The notes under the pieces were generated by a model. The model made no database searches. It saw only the letters and a program-made list of their open reading frames with translations, and had not been told where the DNA came from. The position numbers and the translations under genes were made by a program. A stretch of 64,000 bases of DNA from Schistocerca nitens (lineage: Eukaryota; Arthropoda; Insecta; Orthoptera; Acrididae): NCBI RefSeq assembly GCF_023898315.1, contig NC_064615.1, forward strand, positions 731,211,450 to 731,275,449, read 5' to 3'. Positions 35,788 through 46,195 of this stretch are shown here, piece by piece (the first letter of the stretch is position 1; each line of letters starts with the position of its first letter).

Positions 35788-36810
35788 CTAGTACAGTGTA
35801 TATCCACCTTTCGCAGCAATGCAGGCTGCTATTCTCCCATGGAGACGATCGTAGAGATGCTGGATGTAGTCCTGTGGAACGGCTTGCCATGCCATTTCCA
35901 CCTGGCGCCTCAGTTGGACCAGCGTTCGTGCTGGACGTGCAGACCGCGTGAGACGACGCTTCATCCAGTCCCAAACATGCTCAATGGGGGACAGATCCGG
36001 AGATCTTGCTGGCCAGGGTAGTTGACTTACACCTTCTAGAGCACGTTGGGTGGCACGGGATACATGCGGACGTGCATTGTCCTGTTGGAACAGCAAGTTC
36101 CCTTGCCGGTCTAGGAATGGTTGAACGATGGGTTCGATGACGGTTTGGATGTACCGTGCACTATTCAGTGTCCCCTCGACGATCACCAGTGGTGTACGGC
36201 CAGTGTAGGAGATCGCTCCCCACACCATGATGCCGGGTTTTGGCCCTGTGTGCCTCGGTCGTATGCAGTCCTGATTGTGGCGCTCACCTGCACGGCGCCA
36301 AACACGCATACGACCATCATTGGCGCCAAGGCAGAAGCGACTCTCATCGCTGAAGACGACACGTCTCCATTCGTCCCTCCATTCACGCCCGTCGCGACAC
36401 CACTGGAGGCGGGCTGCACGATGTCGGGGCGTGAGCGGAAGACGGCCTAACGGTGTGCGGGACCGTAGCCCAGCTTCATGGAGACGGTTGCGAATGGTCC
36501 TCGCCGATACCCCAGGAGCAACAGTGTCCCTAATTTGCTGGGAAGTGGCGGTGCGGTCCCCTACGGCACTGCGTAGGATCCTACGGTCTTGGCGTGCATC
36601 CGTGCGTCGCTGCGGTCCGGTCCCAGGTCGACGGGCACGTGCACCTTCCGCCGACCACTGGCGACAACATCGATGTACTGTGGAGACCTCACGCCCCACG
36701 TGTTGAGCAATTCGGCGGTACGTCCACCCGGCCTCCCGCATGCCCACTATACGCCCTCGCTCAAAGTCCGTCAACTGCACATACGGTTCACGTCCACGCT
36801 GTCGCGGCAT
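35788..36810 (-). CDS. Tc1-like transposase, intact, 340 aa
   Basis: Cut-and-paste transposase that binds the element's terminal repeats and inserts it at TA sites. The start chosen is MPRQRGREPY at 36810; the frame stays open upstream to 37119, but that region crosses the right terminal repeat and leaves the element. Residues 11-52 form a first helix-turn-helix (TDFERGRIVGM...RRIAQHVG...TVHRC), a GRPR-like linker follows (about 58-70), and residues 88-113 form a second helix-turn-helix (SQQIRD...SARTIRNRLHEAG). Catalytic residues are D155 (VVFSDESRF), D244 (FQQDNARPH) and E277 (LSPIEHVWDWM). All three are present. Only 32 residues separate D244 and E277, against 34 in typical Tc1, so this is DD32E by direct count. 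Length is normal for the family. No stop or frameshift. Confidence 0.95.
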   Translation of the reverse strand: MPRQRGREPYVQLTDFERGRIVGMREAGWTYRRIAQHVGREVSTVHRCCRQWSAEGARARRPGTGPQRRTDARQDRRILRSAVGDRTATSQQIRDTVAPGVSARTIRNRLHEAGLRSRTPLGRLPLTPRHRAARLQWCRDGREWRDEWRRVVFSDESRFCLGANDGRMRVWRRAGERHNQDCIRPRHTGPKPGIMVWGAISYTGRTPLVIVEGTLNSARYIQTVIEPIVQPFLDRQGNLLFQQDNARPHVSRATQRALEGVSQLPWPARSPDLSPIEHVWDWMKRRLTRSARPARTLVQLRRQVEMAWQAVPQDYIQHLYDRLHGRIAACIAAKGGYTLY

Positions 36811-37027
36811 GCTACCAGTGTTAAAGACTGCGATGGAGCTCCGTATGCCACGGCAAACTGGCTGACACTGACGGCGGCGGTGCACAAATGCTGCGCAGCT
36901 AGCGCCATTCGACGGCCAACACCGCGGTTCCTGGTGTGTCCGCTGTGCCGTGCGTGTGATCATTGCTTGTACAGCCCTCTCGCAGTGTCCGGAGCAAGTA
37001 TGGTGGGTCTGACACACCGGTGTCAAT

Positions 37028-37054
37028 GTGTTCTTTTTTCCATTTCCAGGAGTG
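37028..37054 (-). repeat. right terminal inverted repeat
   Basis: 27-bp inverted partner of the left end; followed by TA. Confidence 0.93.
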
Positions 37055-37380
37055 TATTTACAATACCTCTGAAGGTTGTAGTTTCGTAGTACATTTGGAA
37101 ATAAACTGGATGTATCCATTTGTTTCCATACCTCACGTAAAGCTATTAGATGTCGTGTTATTTAGCGTGTTAAAGATTTTGATGTGCTGTTTTTACTTTG
37201 TTTGTGACGAGATAACAAGCCTATTTATTTCCCTTTTGTCATCACAGATGCGTTTTGTAGAATGTGTTCGCTAACCACAGAGTTCCCGTCGCCATGGCGT
37301 GGTGTTGTTGGTGTGCAGTGTTCATTTGTTTCGTGGCAAGTGTGTTTGGGATATTGCACGCGGATTTAAGTGCTGTTGTT

Positions 37381-37382
<2 letters not shown>

Positions 37383-37441
<59 letters not shown>
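37383..37441. repeat. (GT)n microsatellite
   Basis: About 29 uninterrupted GT units. Confidence 0.97.
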
Positions 37442-37443
<2 letters not shown>

Positions 37444-39475
37444 GTTTGCTAGTGGGGGGCTAGGGAGGGAAGGAAAGAGGGATAAAGTTGTGGATTGGCA
37501 TGTTGAGTGAATGGTGTGCAGTATGGAGAGAAGGGAATTTAACCTTAGAATCTGATCATACACAGTTTCTGAGTGGGTGTTATTTATATAGGTCTTCTAT
37601 TGTGGCAAAGAGGGTTTTATTGCACAGTGATGTGTTTTCACGTAGACTTTCTTTCCTTGAGCTATTAATTTTTAGATGTGATAGTTTCTTCTGTTTTCAG
37701 TTTTTTGGAATAAACTGTCCAGTTCTAAGGATTTTTAGGTCGGTTTGTATGTTAGTGGGGTGGTGGTTCTGTGCTCCTAACTGATCCAAATGTACTACAA
37801 AACTATAACCTTCAGAAACATCATAAATAAACAATATAGAATGCCTCAACTTAGTGATACATGCCTTAACTCTGTAAGCAGACCAAAGCAAAATATTTGA
37901 CAATAACTTCTCATTTTACAAATGTGAATATAGCTTACCGAAAGTTTCTTTGAAGGTTAACATGTAAAAACAATTTTGGGGAACATAAATAAACCCACGG
38001 ATGATAGCATAAAAAGTGCTGAAATACGTCGGGATGAAAACAAAACTAGAAAGGTGTCCTGTCCAAGACTGAATTCCTCTCCAGTTTTCTTAGCAAGCAC
38101 AGAAATAAGAACTGCAACATTCACATTATGATCGAGGTGAACATTCGTAGTTGATCGGTCCAGAGTCGAATTAGTGCTAAAAGCTGACGTTACTTTGACG
38201 TACGTATGCTCTACCTGCAAAGACGCGAAGGTTTTTTCTTTCATTCGTAACACTTAACATACATTCGTTGCCAGGTATATGAAATTTTTTAAAGACAGAG
38301 CGCTGATAGTTGAATTTCGTGGTTTAGCAGGTGTCCATCCCTGTTTCTCGTCCACGACCTCCATCCCTCCTGTTCGTCCTCCATTCCTGTTGGTCTGTCC
38401 TCATACTTGCAGTTCAAAGTCTGAGGTACTGGAAATTCCAGACAAATTTCGTTCCTGTTATTCATGTGAAACTGGCTTTTTCTGCTTCGTTATGTACTAT
38501 CTGCTCAGACAAGAAGCCGACATAGATTTTCGCCTGGAAATGATTTGTAATCCAAAGATTAATCCCTGTCCACTAGTCTCGTTCCACAGTCGTCATTGGC
38601 TTGCTTATAATAAGTGTACCGTGGGCGTCACAAACTCGGTTGTTGGACCAAACGTAAGTGTCCCCCCACCCCCCACCCCGTTGCGGGCGGATTACCGTCG
38701 TAAGTTCTACGACAGAACGTGATCCTCGCGAGCTTGGATCAGACGTCTCTGTTCGAACGCTGCTGTTCAGATGACATGGGATGGCAGATGTGCAAAAATT
38801 AATACTGTGCGTCAACAGGGTCTCCTACGCCGGTATATAATGTATGATCACAAAAAATTGAGCAATTTGAAGTCTGTACTGAAATGACAATGACCATCAA
38901 TGTACGCGGTCATCGGACTATGTCATCTGCCTTCTGAGTGAGCGTTTGACTTTTCGCAAAGTGGTGGTGGTAATGGGAGCCTAAAACTTTCTTCCTATAT
39001 CTTCGGTGTTACCTTAAATTTAGAACTAGTAAGAACTATCGGCAGCTTAATGCAAATTAAAAACGAGGACAGGCATTTATGCATGCGACAGTCTAAATTT
39101 ACCCCTCCCCCTACCACCACCCTTTACTTCCTCCCACATCCCCCACCCATGAGAAATTTCATTGATCGTCCCCTGGCATGGGACACAAACTACTACAAAC
39201 AGAACCGTCAAAGAGGCACTCTTGATGCAGGCGGGAAATCGCTAATGACTCACAGTCAAGCGTGTTCACGCCAGGTCTCCCTTTAACGTTCAGCGCCGTG
39301 CATAACACTATGGGAAAAATAAGTTACCCATTGCCATCTTTCTCGCCCATGGAATTGTGTGATGGATGACACCTATACTTACTTTTTTCCTGTTCATTTC
39401 AGTGCTTTTAATGCCTTCCTAAATGAACTGCCACTTCTTTGTAGGTAATAATTATTTTTAATTTTTATTTTACAG
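37442..39475. other. intron, no recognised feature
   Basis: A 147-codon + strand ORF at 38279-38722 and shorter ones lack family resemblance and splice signals. The last 20 bp before 39476 form the acceptor of exon 3. Confidence 0.4.
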
Positions 39476-39528
39476 AGGCAGCTGCGAGAGCGGCGGAAAA
39501 CGAGTGATCCGAACCTCTCGAAGACCAA
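39476..39528 (+). CDS. host gene exon 3
   Basis: A textbook acceptor (TTTTTATTTTACAG) and donor (CCAA|GTAAGT) bracket 53 bp. Read in phase 0, as exon 2 requires, it encodes RQLRERRKTSDPNLSKT and leaves two bases (AA). Another frame hits a stop. Joined to exon 2 this makes an ESYKERVQKRQLRERRK-type charged helix followed by TSDPNL, a plausible basophilic-kinase site. Function unknown. The next exon lies beyond position 64000 or is a small one I missed, so the following intron is over 24 kb. The three linked phases make the gene model better supported than any single exon. Confidence 0.75.
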
Positions 39529-40680
39529 GTAAGTAACACAATTTGTATTTATCTTTTAGGATACTTCATATCGATTTGTTTATTGCATCGAAGCAGTATA
39601 TTAACTGGTGGTCTCGACTGTGGACTCGTATTACATCATAAATCTGGAAAGTGAAATCCAAATTTGTTTGGAATTTCGTTGTAAATCAACTAAGTAAAGC
39701 TTACTCCAGCAGCTACAACTGTTTTTGGACTGTATTGTTGCCAGGCCCTGTCGAGCTTAATCGTTGGAACTAAGTGCACGCAACAGGAGGACGCGCGCAG
39801 GAAGAGTAAAGCACCTCACATAATGTATAAATAATAAACGTTCGTCATGGTTTTCCGTAATCATTAAATTTGTTCTTTTTTTACCCATTGGTGTTTAATA
39901 TTCTTTATTTTAGCGGATTAGAAAATTTCGATCGACCGATCGTCCCCCCCCCCCCCCGGTCTCATTAACAGGAACACACACTTCGTTTATCGTTCTTATA
40001 TGTCACATTGAGGTCTTATCCGTAAATGTGGAAAGACAACACAATGCTTACCTTAATGCTTCGTTCGGGAAAGAGCCACGTTGACAATGTCTGGCTTTCT
40101 CCTTTAAAGTGTGTTCTTCGCATTACTTCAAACAATGGGTTGACGCGAGCCCTGCCCTCGTTGAACTAAAGAAATTCTCCTTTCTAATCTCATCCTCCTA
40201 TGGCGAAGACAAATAAAAATTGTTTTTGTTTAGCGAGTAGAGATCTGTTCCCTTGGAGGATTTAAAAAATGTACAACAGGTTGTCATTTTTTTCTGTCTT
40301 GAAGAAAATTACACAAACGAAAGTTTTCTTACATTTCGGAACTGTCTTCGAATACATGGCGTAGTATAGTAGAGGGGAATTACAAATTTTGAAAGAGTTT
40401 CTTTTTTGCTTCTAAACTGAAATGTGTCACCGTATTAAAAGCTCATATATTTTGCTTCTGTAAGTAATGGATTATTATGGAGGATTATTCTGGATCTTCT
40501 GTAAGTATCGTTTTAAGTGAGAAGTTACTTGTTACACTAGCAATTCAAGTAACAGTCCTCGTCTTGGAATCTCGCATTATATTCTATACCTCTGGGCAAC
40601 ATAAGGCAAACGCTTCCTGCTCGTGTCAGAAGTTAGTGTACCTAACTGGGACTGGAACCCAGTTTTCTATCTACTGCTGA
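39529..40680. other. intron, no recognised feature
   Basis: AT-rich intronic DNA with a C run at about 39946-39957. Confidence 0.4.
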
Positions 40681-40684
40681 TATT

Positions 40685-40850
40685 GCGCTGCTGGTTGCGT
40701 TGGCGGAGCGCGCCTCCTAGACCGGACCTCAGTTCGAGAATAGGTACTTAGATACCCTGTCCGACCGTCCACATTTAGCTTTTCCGTGGTTTTTTTCCTA
40801 AATCGCTAAAGGTAAATGCTGGCAAGGTTCGTTTCAAAAGGCACTACCGT
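40685..40850 (+). mobile_element. SINE family B, decayed copy
   Basis: Aligns by eye with 5200-5345: a 'cagttcgagaatag' box B remnant, 'ttttccgtggtttttttcct', 'aatgctggcaaggttc' and 'aaaaggcactacc' match the 5.2-kb copy with many substitutions. The 3' end is absent. Confidence 0.55.
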
Positions 40851-41014
40851 TTTTTTATTTATTTATTTTTTTCTTTTTTTTCCATCCTTCCGCCAGTCTG
40901 AGCCTGTACTGTCTTACGGACTTGCTCACCGACCAGACGTTGAAACTTGATCATTCTTTCTCCTCTTGGAATGACCCAAAACGTAACTGTCTCCTCTCCG
41001 TAGGTTGGAGACAG

Positions 41015-41820
41015 TTACACATCTACACATCTACCCCGCAAGCCACGTTACAGTGTTCGGCAGAGGGTACCTCTTCTTATCACTATCGTTTTATCCGTAT
41101 TCTTGTTCCATTTGCGAACGTCGACAAACTTTGTTATGAGCTCTAATCTGTGTTTTTTTTTTTTTTTTTTTGATCGTGGTCATTTGACGGGACTTCTGTG
41201 TGAAGAAGTAATAGGTTGCCCAAATCTTCTTCGAACGTACGCTCTCGGAATTTCAAAAGTAACCTCTGTGATACGCAGCGAGTCTCTCTTTGTCAATTGC
41301 TACGCGAATTTGTTGAGTGTCTACCCAAGTCAGTCGCGCTTGTTAAACGATCCCGTGACGCAACGTGTTCGTTGGATCTACTCTATCTCGACTTTTAGTA
41401 GTACTTGGTAAGGGTTCCAGACCGATGAATATTCCTCAAGAGTCGCCCGAACATGTACTTTGTAAGCCACTTCTTTCATGGTTCCTTAACATTCTTCCAG
41501 TGACTCAGAATCGGGCATGTGCTTTCCCTACTGTTTGTTGTCTGTGGTCGTTCGGCTTTAGGTAGTTCCGGACGGTTATCCGTCCATATACTACGATTGT
41601 TACTGTTTCCAATGATTCTTCACCTACAGCGTAATGAATCTCCACCTCTGTTTGTGCGCAGTACTTAAATGCAGTATCAGCTGCCAGTATCTGCTTCAGT
41701 CATCGATCGTGCTATGTCTTACTGCATTTCGCATCCTTTGGCGACTTTGCAACCTTCCCGTAGACAACAGGATCGTCTGGGAACACCCTCATAGAACTTC
41801 GGAAGTTATCCACACTTCAT
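41015..41820 (-). mobile_element. non-LTR retrotransposon 3' part, antisense
   Basis: Starts with 'acatctacacatctacccc' and 'gtgttcggcagagggtacc', matching 32570-32620. On the - strand a degraded reverse-transcriptase C-terminal region is visible near 41330-41390 (IQRTRCVTGSFNK, compare the usual R.QRRA.R.V.G...). A poly-T run of about 20 at 41151-41171 interrupts it. All frames are broken. Confidence 0.5.
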
Positions 41821-42069
41821 TAGCGGAACGTGACTTTTGACGTCTGTCATACTACATAGAACAATAATTGAGGACTGTGTATGTTACCAAATTATACCAT
41901 TATCTTTCAGAAATTAAGTACACAACAAAACATTACCTCCTCGATCGTTCACATACAAAGAACTGACACGTGCGACCATTATCGAAAACAAAGTGGAAAC
42001 AATCATGGATCCCGTCATGCTGGATGCTTTTCGTTGGACTTAATAGATTAAGTAATGTGAACGACCTCT

Positions 42070-43190
42070 CTGAACGTTTATCACTGCCTGACACGTGGCA
42101 TGGTCTGTAGAAGTCTACAGAGGTCACCATGTGGAATTTTTTCCCATTGACAGCCCATGAGAGTTCTTGGTGTGTCTTCGGTGGAACAGTACGACCACGA
42201 ATACATATCAAGCGTGTCCCACATATGCACGATGGCGTTTGGATGGGGACTCACCGCCGACTTTTCCATTAGTTCACTATCCAGGCTTCGAATGACATCC
42301 CTGCTTACGCCCGCCACATAAGCCCTAGCGTTAGAAGGAATTCGGGGCCACAATCATATGCATCTGGCAGCACATGGTTCATCAGGATATGTTCTAAGTA
42401 CTGCTTGACGGTAAGGCGACCGTGGGCATCGAGAAGATACAAATGGCTGTCGTCAATTACGCCTCCCCACAACACCACACAACCTTTCTTCGCACATGAA
42501 CAAGAGCATCACGTTGCGTGAGAGGAAATGTGGACTCGTCTGTGAATAACACATTTCGCCAGTGAAGAAGTTGTCAGTTGGGCAGAACTATCCGCGAACT
42601 GAACGATGATGTCAGTCGCGGTACTCCAACAGGTGGTCTGGGTCGTACGGTCCCTTCTCGTAACCTTTTCAACACATCCGATCGGACACAGTGGCCCTAC
42701 TGAGATACCTGGCGGTATCCTTACGATGCCGAAACGCAGAGACGGCCAGATAAAGTCCTCATTTGGGGGTTGAAATGCGTCGGCGACCTTGTCAACCTCG
42801 CCTTGTGTACTGACCTCTCACTCTGTAGAGTCTCCACAACCTGTGGATGAGACATAGATAGGCATTGGCGTCACCAACAACTCGACGAATCGTCTGTCCT
42901 TTCTGGATCAAACAGACCATCCGTACAAGTTGCACTGCGTTAAGATGAAGCTTTGCATGTGCTTGGTTGACTACAGCATCCACAAATGACAAGAGCCATC
43001 TGCGTACCTCACTAGAAAACATGGATACCGGTGCTCTCTTCCTTCTGGGGCGTCTCCTGAAACTATAATGAACAACACAGCCAATAGATGGCGAATTATT
43101 TGGAAATTGTTGCCAACATTGAAAGCGAAGATCTCGAGCCATGCAACAACAAGCACCGCCTGTATCAAAATAGATTTAACATACCGGACG
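42070..43190 (-). pseudogene. Tc1-like transposase pseudogene
   Basis: Read on the - strand, blocks occur in the right order: an N-terminal helix-turn-helix (AVQLVRMVCLIQKGQTIRRV, then IHRLWRLYRVRGQYTRR) at about 42795-42930, a first catalytic block (NVLFTDESTFPLTQRDA) near 42500-42560, a WGGVIDDSHLYL block near 42430-42465, and a C-terminal region (HMWDTLDM, then WEKIPHGDLCRLLQTMPR) at about 42085-42230. The blocks lie in different frames with several stops, and the second aspartate block is not recognisable. The sequence differs from the intact 35.6-kb element. Terminal repeats were not identified. Confidence 0.7.
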
Positions 43191-43258
43191 TTGATTAGAG
43201 AGTAACATGTATGTCCAGTAAACAATAAAGATACTTTAACACCCTCTTAGGATATTTT

Positions 43259-43493
43259 TATATGTAAATTGAAGGGGGATAACTGCTACCAGCTGCAGCA
43301 GGACATTAAGCGGAATCAGTGGCGACAAGCGAAAACGTGTATCGGGCCGGGATTCGAACCCAGGATCTCCTGCTTACTAGGCAGGACATACTGGGTTCGA
43401 ACCCCGGTCCGGTACATTTTCGCTTGTCGCCACTGTTTCCGCTTCATGTTCCGCTGCAGCTGATAGCAGTTATCCCCCTTCAATTTACATATA
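43259..43493. mobile_element. 235-bp palindrome built from two inverted tRNA-like units
   Basis: The arms (about 110 bp each) are inverted copies, from TATATGTAAATTGAAGGGGG at the outer left to its complement at the outer right. Each arm carries a tRNA box B-like sequence: on the - strand GGGTTCGAATCCC in the left arm, on the + strand GGGTTCGAACCCC in the right. The arms meet at a small self-complementary centre, TCCTGCTTACTAGGCAGGA (43368-43386). A few mismatches only. It could be a foldback DNA element or an inverted SINE dimer. Confidence 0.85.
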
Positions 43494-43549
43494 GTGTTTC
43501 ACAGCTGCGGGATCTCTTTCGAAGGAACAGACACTGTGCATTCAAATAG

Positions 43550-43720
43550 CGTATTTAGTTCTATCTTTTAGAAAATTCCGAATCCAGTCATAAATCCGAT
43601 CCGATACTGAGTAAGTTCGTATTTGCTTCACTAAAAGACTATACGAAATTCGTTAGAATGTCTTCCAAAAGTCATGAGATGCCGTGTCAAACTGGACGCC
43701 TTCGTCTTCGTCGCTCCGGA
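43550..43720 (-). pseudogene. LINE reverse-transcriptase fragment
   Basis: The - strand reads SDRIYDWIRNFLKDRTKY preceded by a degraded DTASHDFWKTF block. This matches the LINE reverse-transcriptase stretch usually seen as AFD.V.H..LL..L...G...L.WI.SYL..R. It is interrupted by stops and truncated at both ends. Confidence 0.6.
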
Positions 43721-43859
43721 GCTCGAGTGGGAAAGAGGAGTAGTGTTTCGCAGGGATCTCTGTTTACTTTCTCTCTTACGATGCTGCTAGGCTAACGCTC
43801 CTGGGCGAAAGGATATACCGGTAAGTCAGGTGCAGCCTCAGGGGCGTCAGCGGGGAGAC

Positions 43860-44110
43860 ACGACTGACACGGGTGACAGGTTGTTACCCTGGCAGTAGCA
43901 GCACAGCAGGTGTGGCGTGGGCGGACAGCGGCCACCCCCTGTCGGGGAGCAGCGCTGCCCATTTGCTTCGGCCATATCGATCGCGGGCGGCGTTGTCGGC
44001 ACTCCGCTACCTGCCCGGCGCCGGCTACGACAACCCGCTCACTCGTTCACTCGCCCCGGCAGTTTCTGCTCCAGCCCTAAATGTCCGTGCCGGCTTTTGT
44101 GTCCAACGCC
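43860..44110. promoter_or_regulatory. GC-rich block, possible promoter or 5' exon
   Basis: GC- and CpG-rich, open in two frames on the + strand. Just upstream, 'cgctcctgggcgaaaggatataccg|gtaagtcag' (donor at about 43821) could end a small noncoding exon whose acceptor would be a TTTCGCAG at about 43749-43756. No coding frame or family recognised. Confidence 0.25.
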
Positions 44111-44439
44111 CTTCATGATGCCTCTCTTCGTTTCGTGCATCTGTAACTGGGAACAGTCTACCTATATAGCCGTATGCTATCAACTTGTTTCCATCGCGAA
44201 GTCTGGTGGATTCATTCATCGTGCTGAGAGGTAGCGGCAGTGTCAACTGTGGCCACCGACCTGAGAAAGTAATAAGCTCACCGGACAAAATGTTAGTCGC
44301 CCCATTAAAGGAAACGCCGGTCGCTTTGAAGCGGCGTAGAACTGTTACCAGGCATTGATGTTACCCTCCGCCGTTCACGTACGTCACGGCAGTGAAATGA
44401 TTCGTCCGACACTTGATTGTATCGCGCAATAAGATGGTT

Positions 44440-45140
44440 CCGCGAGAAGACGTGACAGAACGACAGAAAGAAACTATCAGTTTTGGACATGATCTTGCCC
44501 ACAACGTGAGTGAAGGTGCCCAATTTGTTGATACATCAACGCGGATTGGCCAACGTGTCTGCAAGGTACGGTGTGCCTCCCGCATCTAAATAATACGGCG
44601 TAATAACAGTGGCCGTAAAAAGATCATAACCGTCAATGACAATCGGTCGCAAGTCATATAGGTATCTGTTGTCAGTGTCTGGACGTCTGCCTCAACAGAT
44701 TTCTGCGCAAACATTGCGAAAGGACTACGTGCAATGGATGTTTTGAGTCGGACTCTCGCAAAATACCATTACTCATAATTGCACATGAAGCTGCACGTCC
44801 TCAATGGCCAAAACAGCACAAACTAGACGATAGTCTAACTGGAGACGTAGCTATTTTTCCTCTCTTCAAATGATTCAATACGTAGAATCCACCGACCGGG
44901 CCAATGAGGTGTTTAACCCGCAGAGTGCGGAACATGTAGTTCAGACCAAAGGTCGTTCCGCAGTGTTATTGGGGGGAGGGGGGGGGGTATTTCTTGTCTT
45001 GCATCACGACATGGGTCCACACGTTCAGTTTACCATGAACCTGAACCGGGATGATTACTTCAATGTTCCAGATGACCAAGTGATGCACTCTCTTGTATAT
45101 CTTCATAATGTCTTTGTTGTGGACATCATAGTTCTTCGTC
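44440..45140 (+). pseudogene. Tc1-like transposase pseudogene
   Basis: Blocks in order on the + strand: NNSGRKKIITVNDNRS (GRPR-type linker) near 44605-44650, a QISAxTLRKDYVQW-like second helix-turn-helix near 44695-44735, and a GGGGVFLVLHHDMGPHVQF..NLNRDDYFNVPDDQV region at about 44970-45080 corresponding to the Tc1 stretch between the first and second aspartates. Frames change several times and a poly-G run at 44970-44985 sits in the middle. The final catalytic part is missing. It is a deeply decayed copy of a Tc1 family different from the others. Confidence 0.5.
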
Positions 45141-45835
45141 TTTAGAGAGCTGCAGACATACGATCCTCTTTTTACAAAAACCTAAGCACCCTTCTATTCC
45201 TCGACTGGCACACTGAATCTGGTATTAGTAGCACCGGAAACGTCTATTTGGGACGTTGGGTGAAACGCAATAAAAGTCTTCCCCGTAATTTGGTAGCTCT
45301 ATATGTGTTCGAGAGGCTTCAGCTGGATATAACATACATGAAAAAGTTTGCACACTCATTCTCGCCGAACTGAGACCATTATCTGAGCTAGAGGATGTGT
45401 TAAACACTATTAGTGTGATGCCTCCTGGCGGTGACTGGTTGTTGTCCGCAGTTTTTATATCTGAGAGAACTGACAGCGCGAGATATCACACACCTATGAG
45501 TTGCCAAGTGTAGCATTTTATGCAGTGCTGTGTGAAGTAATTTCTCTACTGCGACTGCTGGTGTCGTTACAGAGGCTCTTCTAGTTTTGTCGGATAGTGA
45601 CACTAAATCTTAATTGTATTTCTGCTGAGAGTTTAATCCAGTTCCTGTTCATCGTGTTGAGGAGATGATATCTGCTGTTGGCCGAAGCCTCGGGCAGATC
45701 ACATTGCTCGGATAATTTACTGACAAAAACTTTCTTTGATCCGTTTCCTAAAGGCAATATTTCGGAAGAGGAACTTTATCTCATACCGACTGAAATTGGT
45801 GTATCAGTTAGTATTACTATCTTTTAATTCCTTAC
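45141..45835. other. no recognised feature
   Basis: No supported gene or repeat. Confidence 0.4.
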
Positions 45836-45837
45836 GT

Positions 45838-45990
45838 TGGGTGTTTGTGTAGTCTTCATCTTCATTTCGTAATCATTGACGCGCAAGTCGCCGAAGTGGC
45901 GTCACCTCAAAAGACTTACACCAGGCTATCAGGTGTTCCCGCCGGGAGGGACTCTTCCACACATTTTATTTCATCTTCACAACTGCCAAA
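45838..45990 (+). mobile_element. SINE family C, 5'-truncated
   Basis: 'gcgcaagtcgccgaagtggc' at about 45880-45899 and the preceding TG/TTCATC-rich linker match the 3' part of the copy at 5600-5760. The tRNA head is missing. Confidence 0.5.
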
Positions 45991-46137
45991 AGTACGTTAC
46001 ACAATATTAAAAATCGCTACTGCCAGCGTATTTCAAACATTTTCGATTTCGTGGAGCAATATTGTGCGCAAAAACGAGCGTATTGGGGATATTTCCCAAA
46101 GGTGCAATGACCGTTGCGGTACATAATTGAAGGTATG

Positions 46138-46195
46138 TATAATGTTGAAACGGATGTATGATGTTGAAACGGATGTATAATGTTGCACTGCTTGA
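46138..46195. repeat. 19-bp tandem repeat
   Basis: TGTTGAAACGGATGTAT(G/A)A occurs twice in tandem with a third partial unit. Confidence 0.8.

Larger units (their letters stand above)
35633..37054 (-). mobile_element. complete Tc1-like DNA transposon, 1422 bp
   Basis: The ends are inverted repeats of 27 bp (25 identical), each starting CACTCCTGGAAAT when read inward and ending AAGAACAC. A TA dinucleotide flanks both sides (35631-35632 and 37055-37056), the expected target-site duplication. Inside is one intact transposase gene on the - strand, with about 240 bp between the start codon and the right end and 155 bp after the stop. The copy sits in the 20-kb intron of the host gene, in the opposite orientation. 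Structure and ORF are complete, so it is potentially autonomous; activity cannot be judged from one copy. Confidence 0.95.

Noticed and set aside
36275..37089. + strand ORFs of 109-166 codons across the Tc1 element
   Set aside because: Shadows of the GC-rich transposase gene on the opposite strand.
35788..37119. 443-aa transposase starting at 37119
   Set aside because: The first 103 codons cross the terminal repeat into flanking DNA; the family-length protein starts at 36810.
38279..38722. 147-codon ORF as a gene
   Set aside because: No family resemblance, no start context and no splice sites; chance length.
43341..43420. Pair of genuine tRNA genes facing each other
   Set aside because: Box B-like motifs are part of a long palindrome, and no cloverleaf could be assembled.
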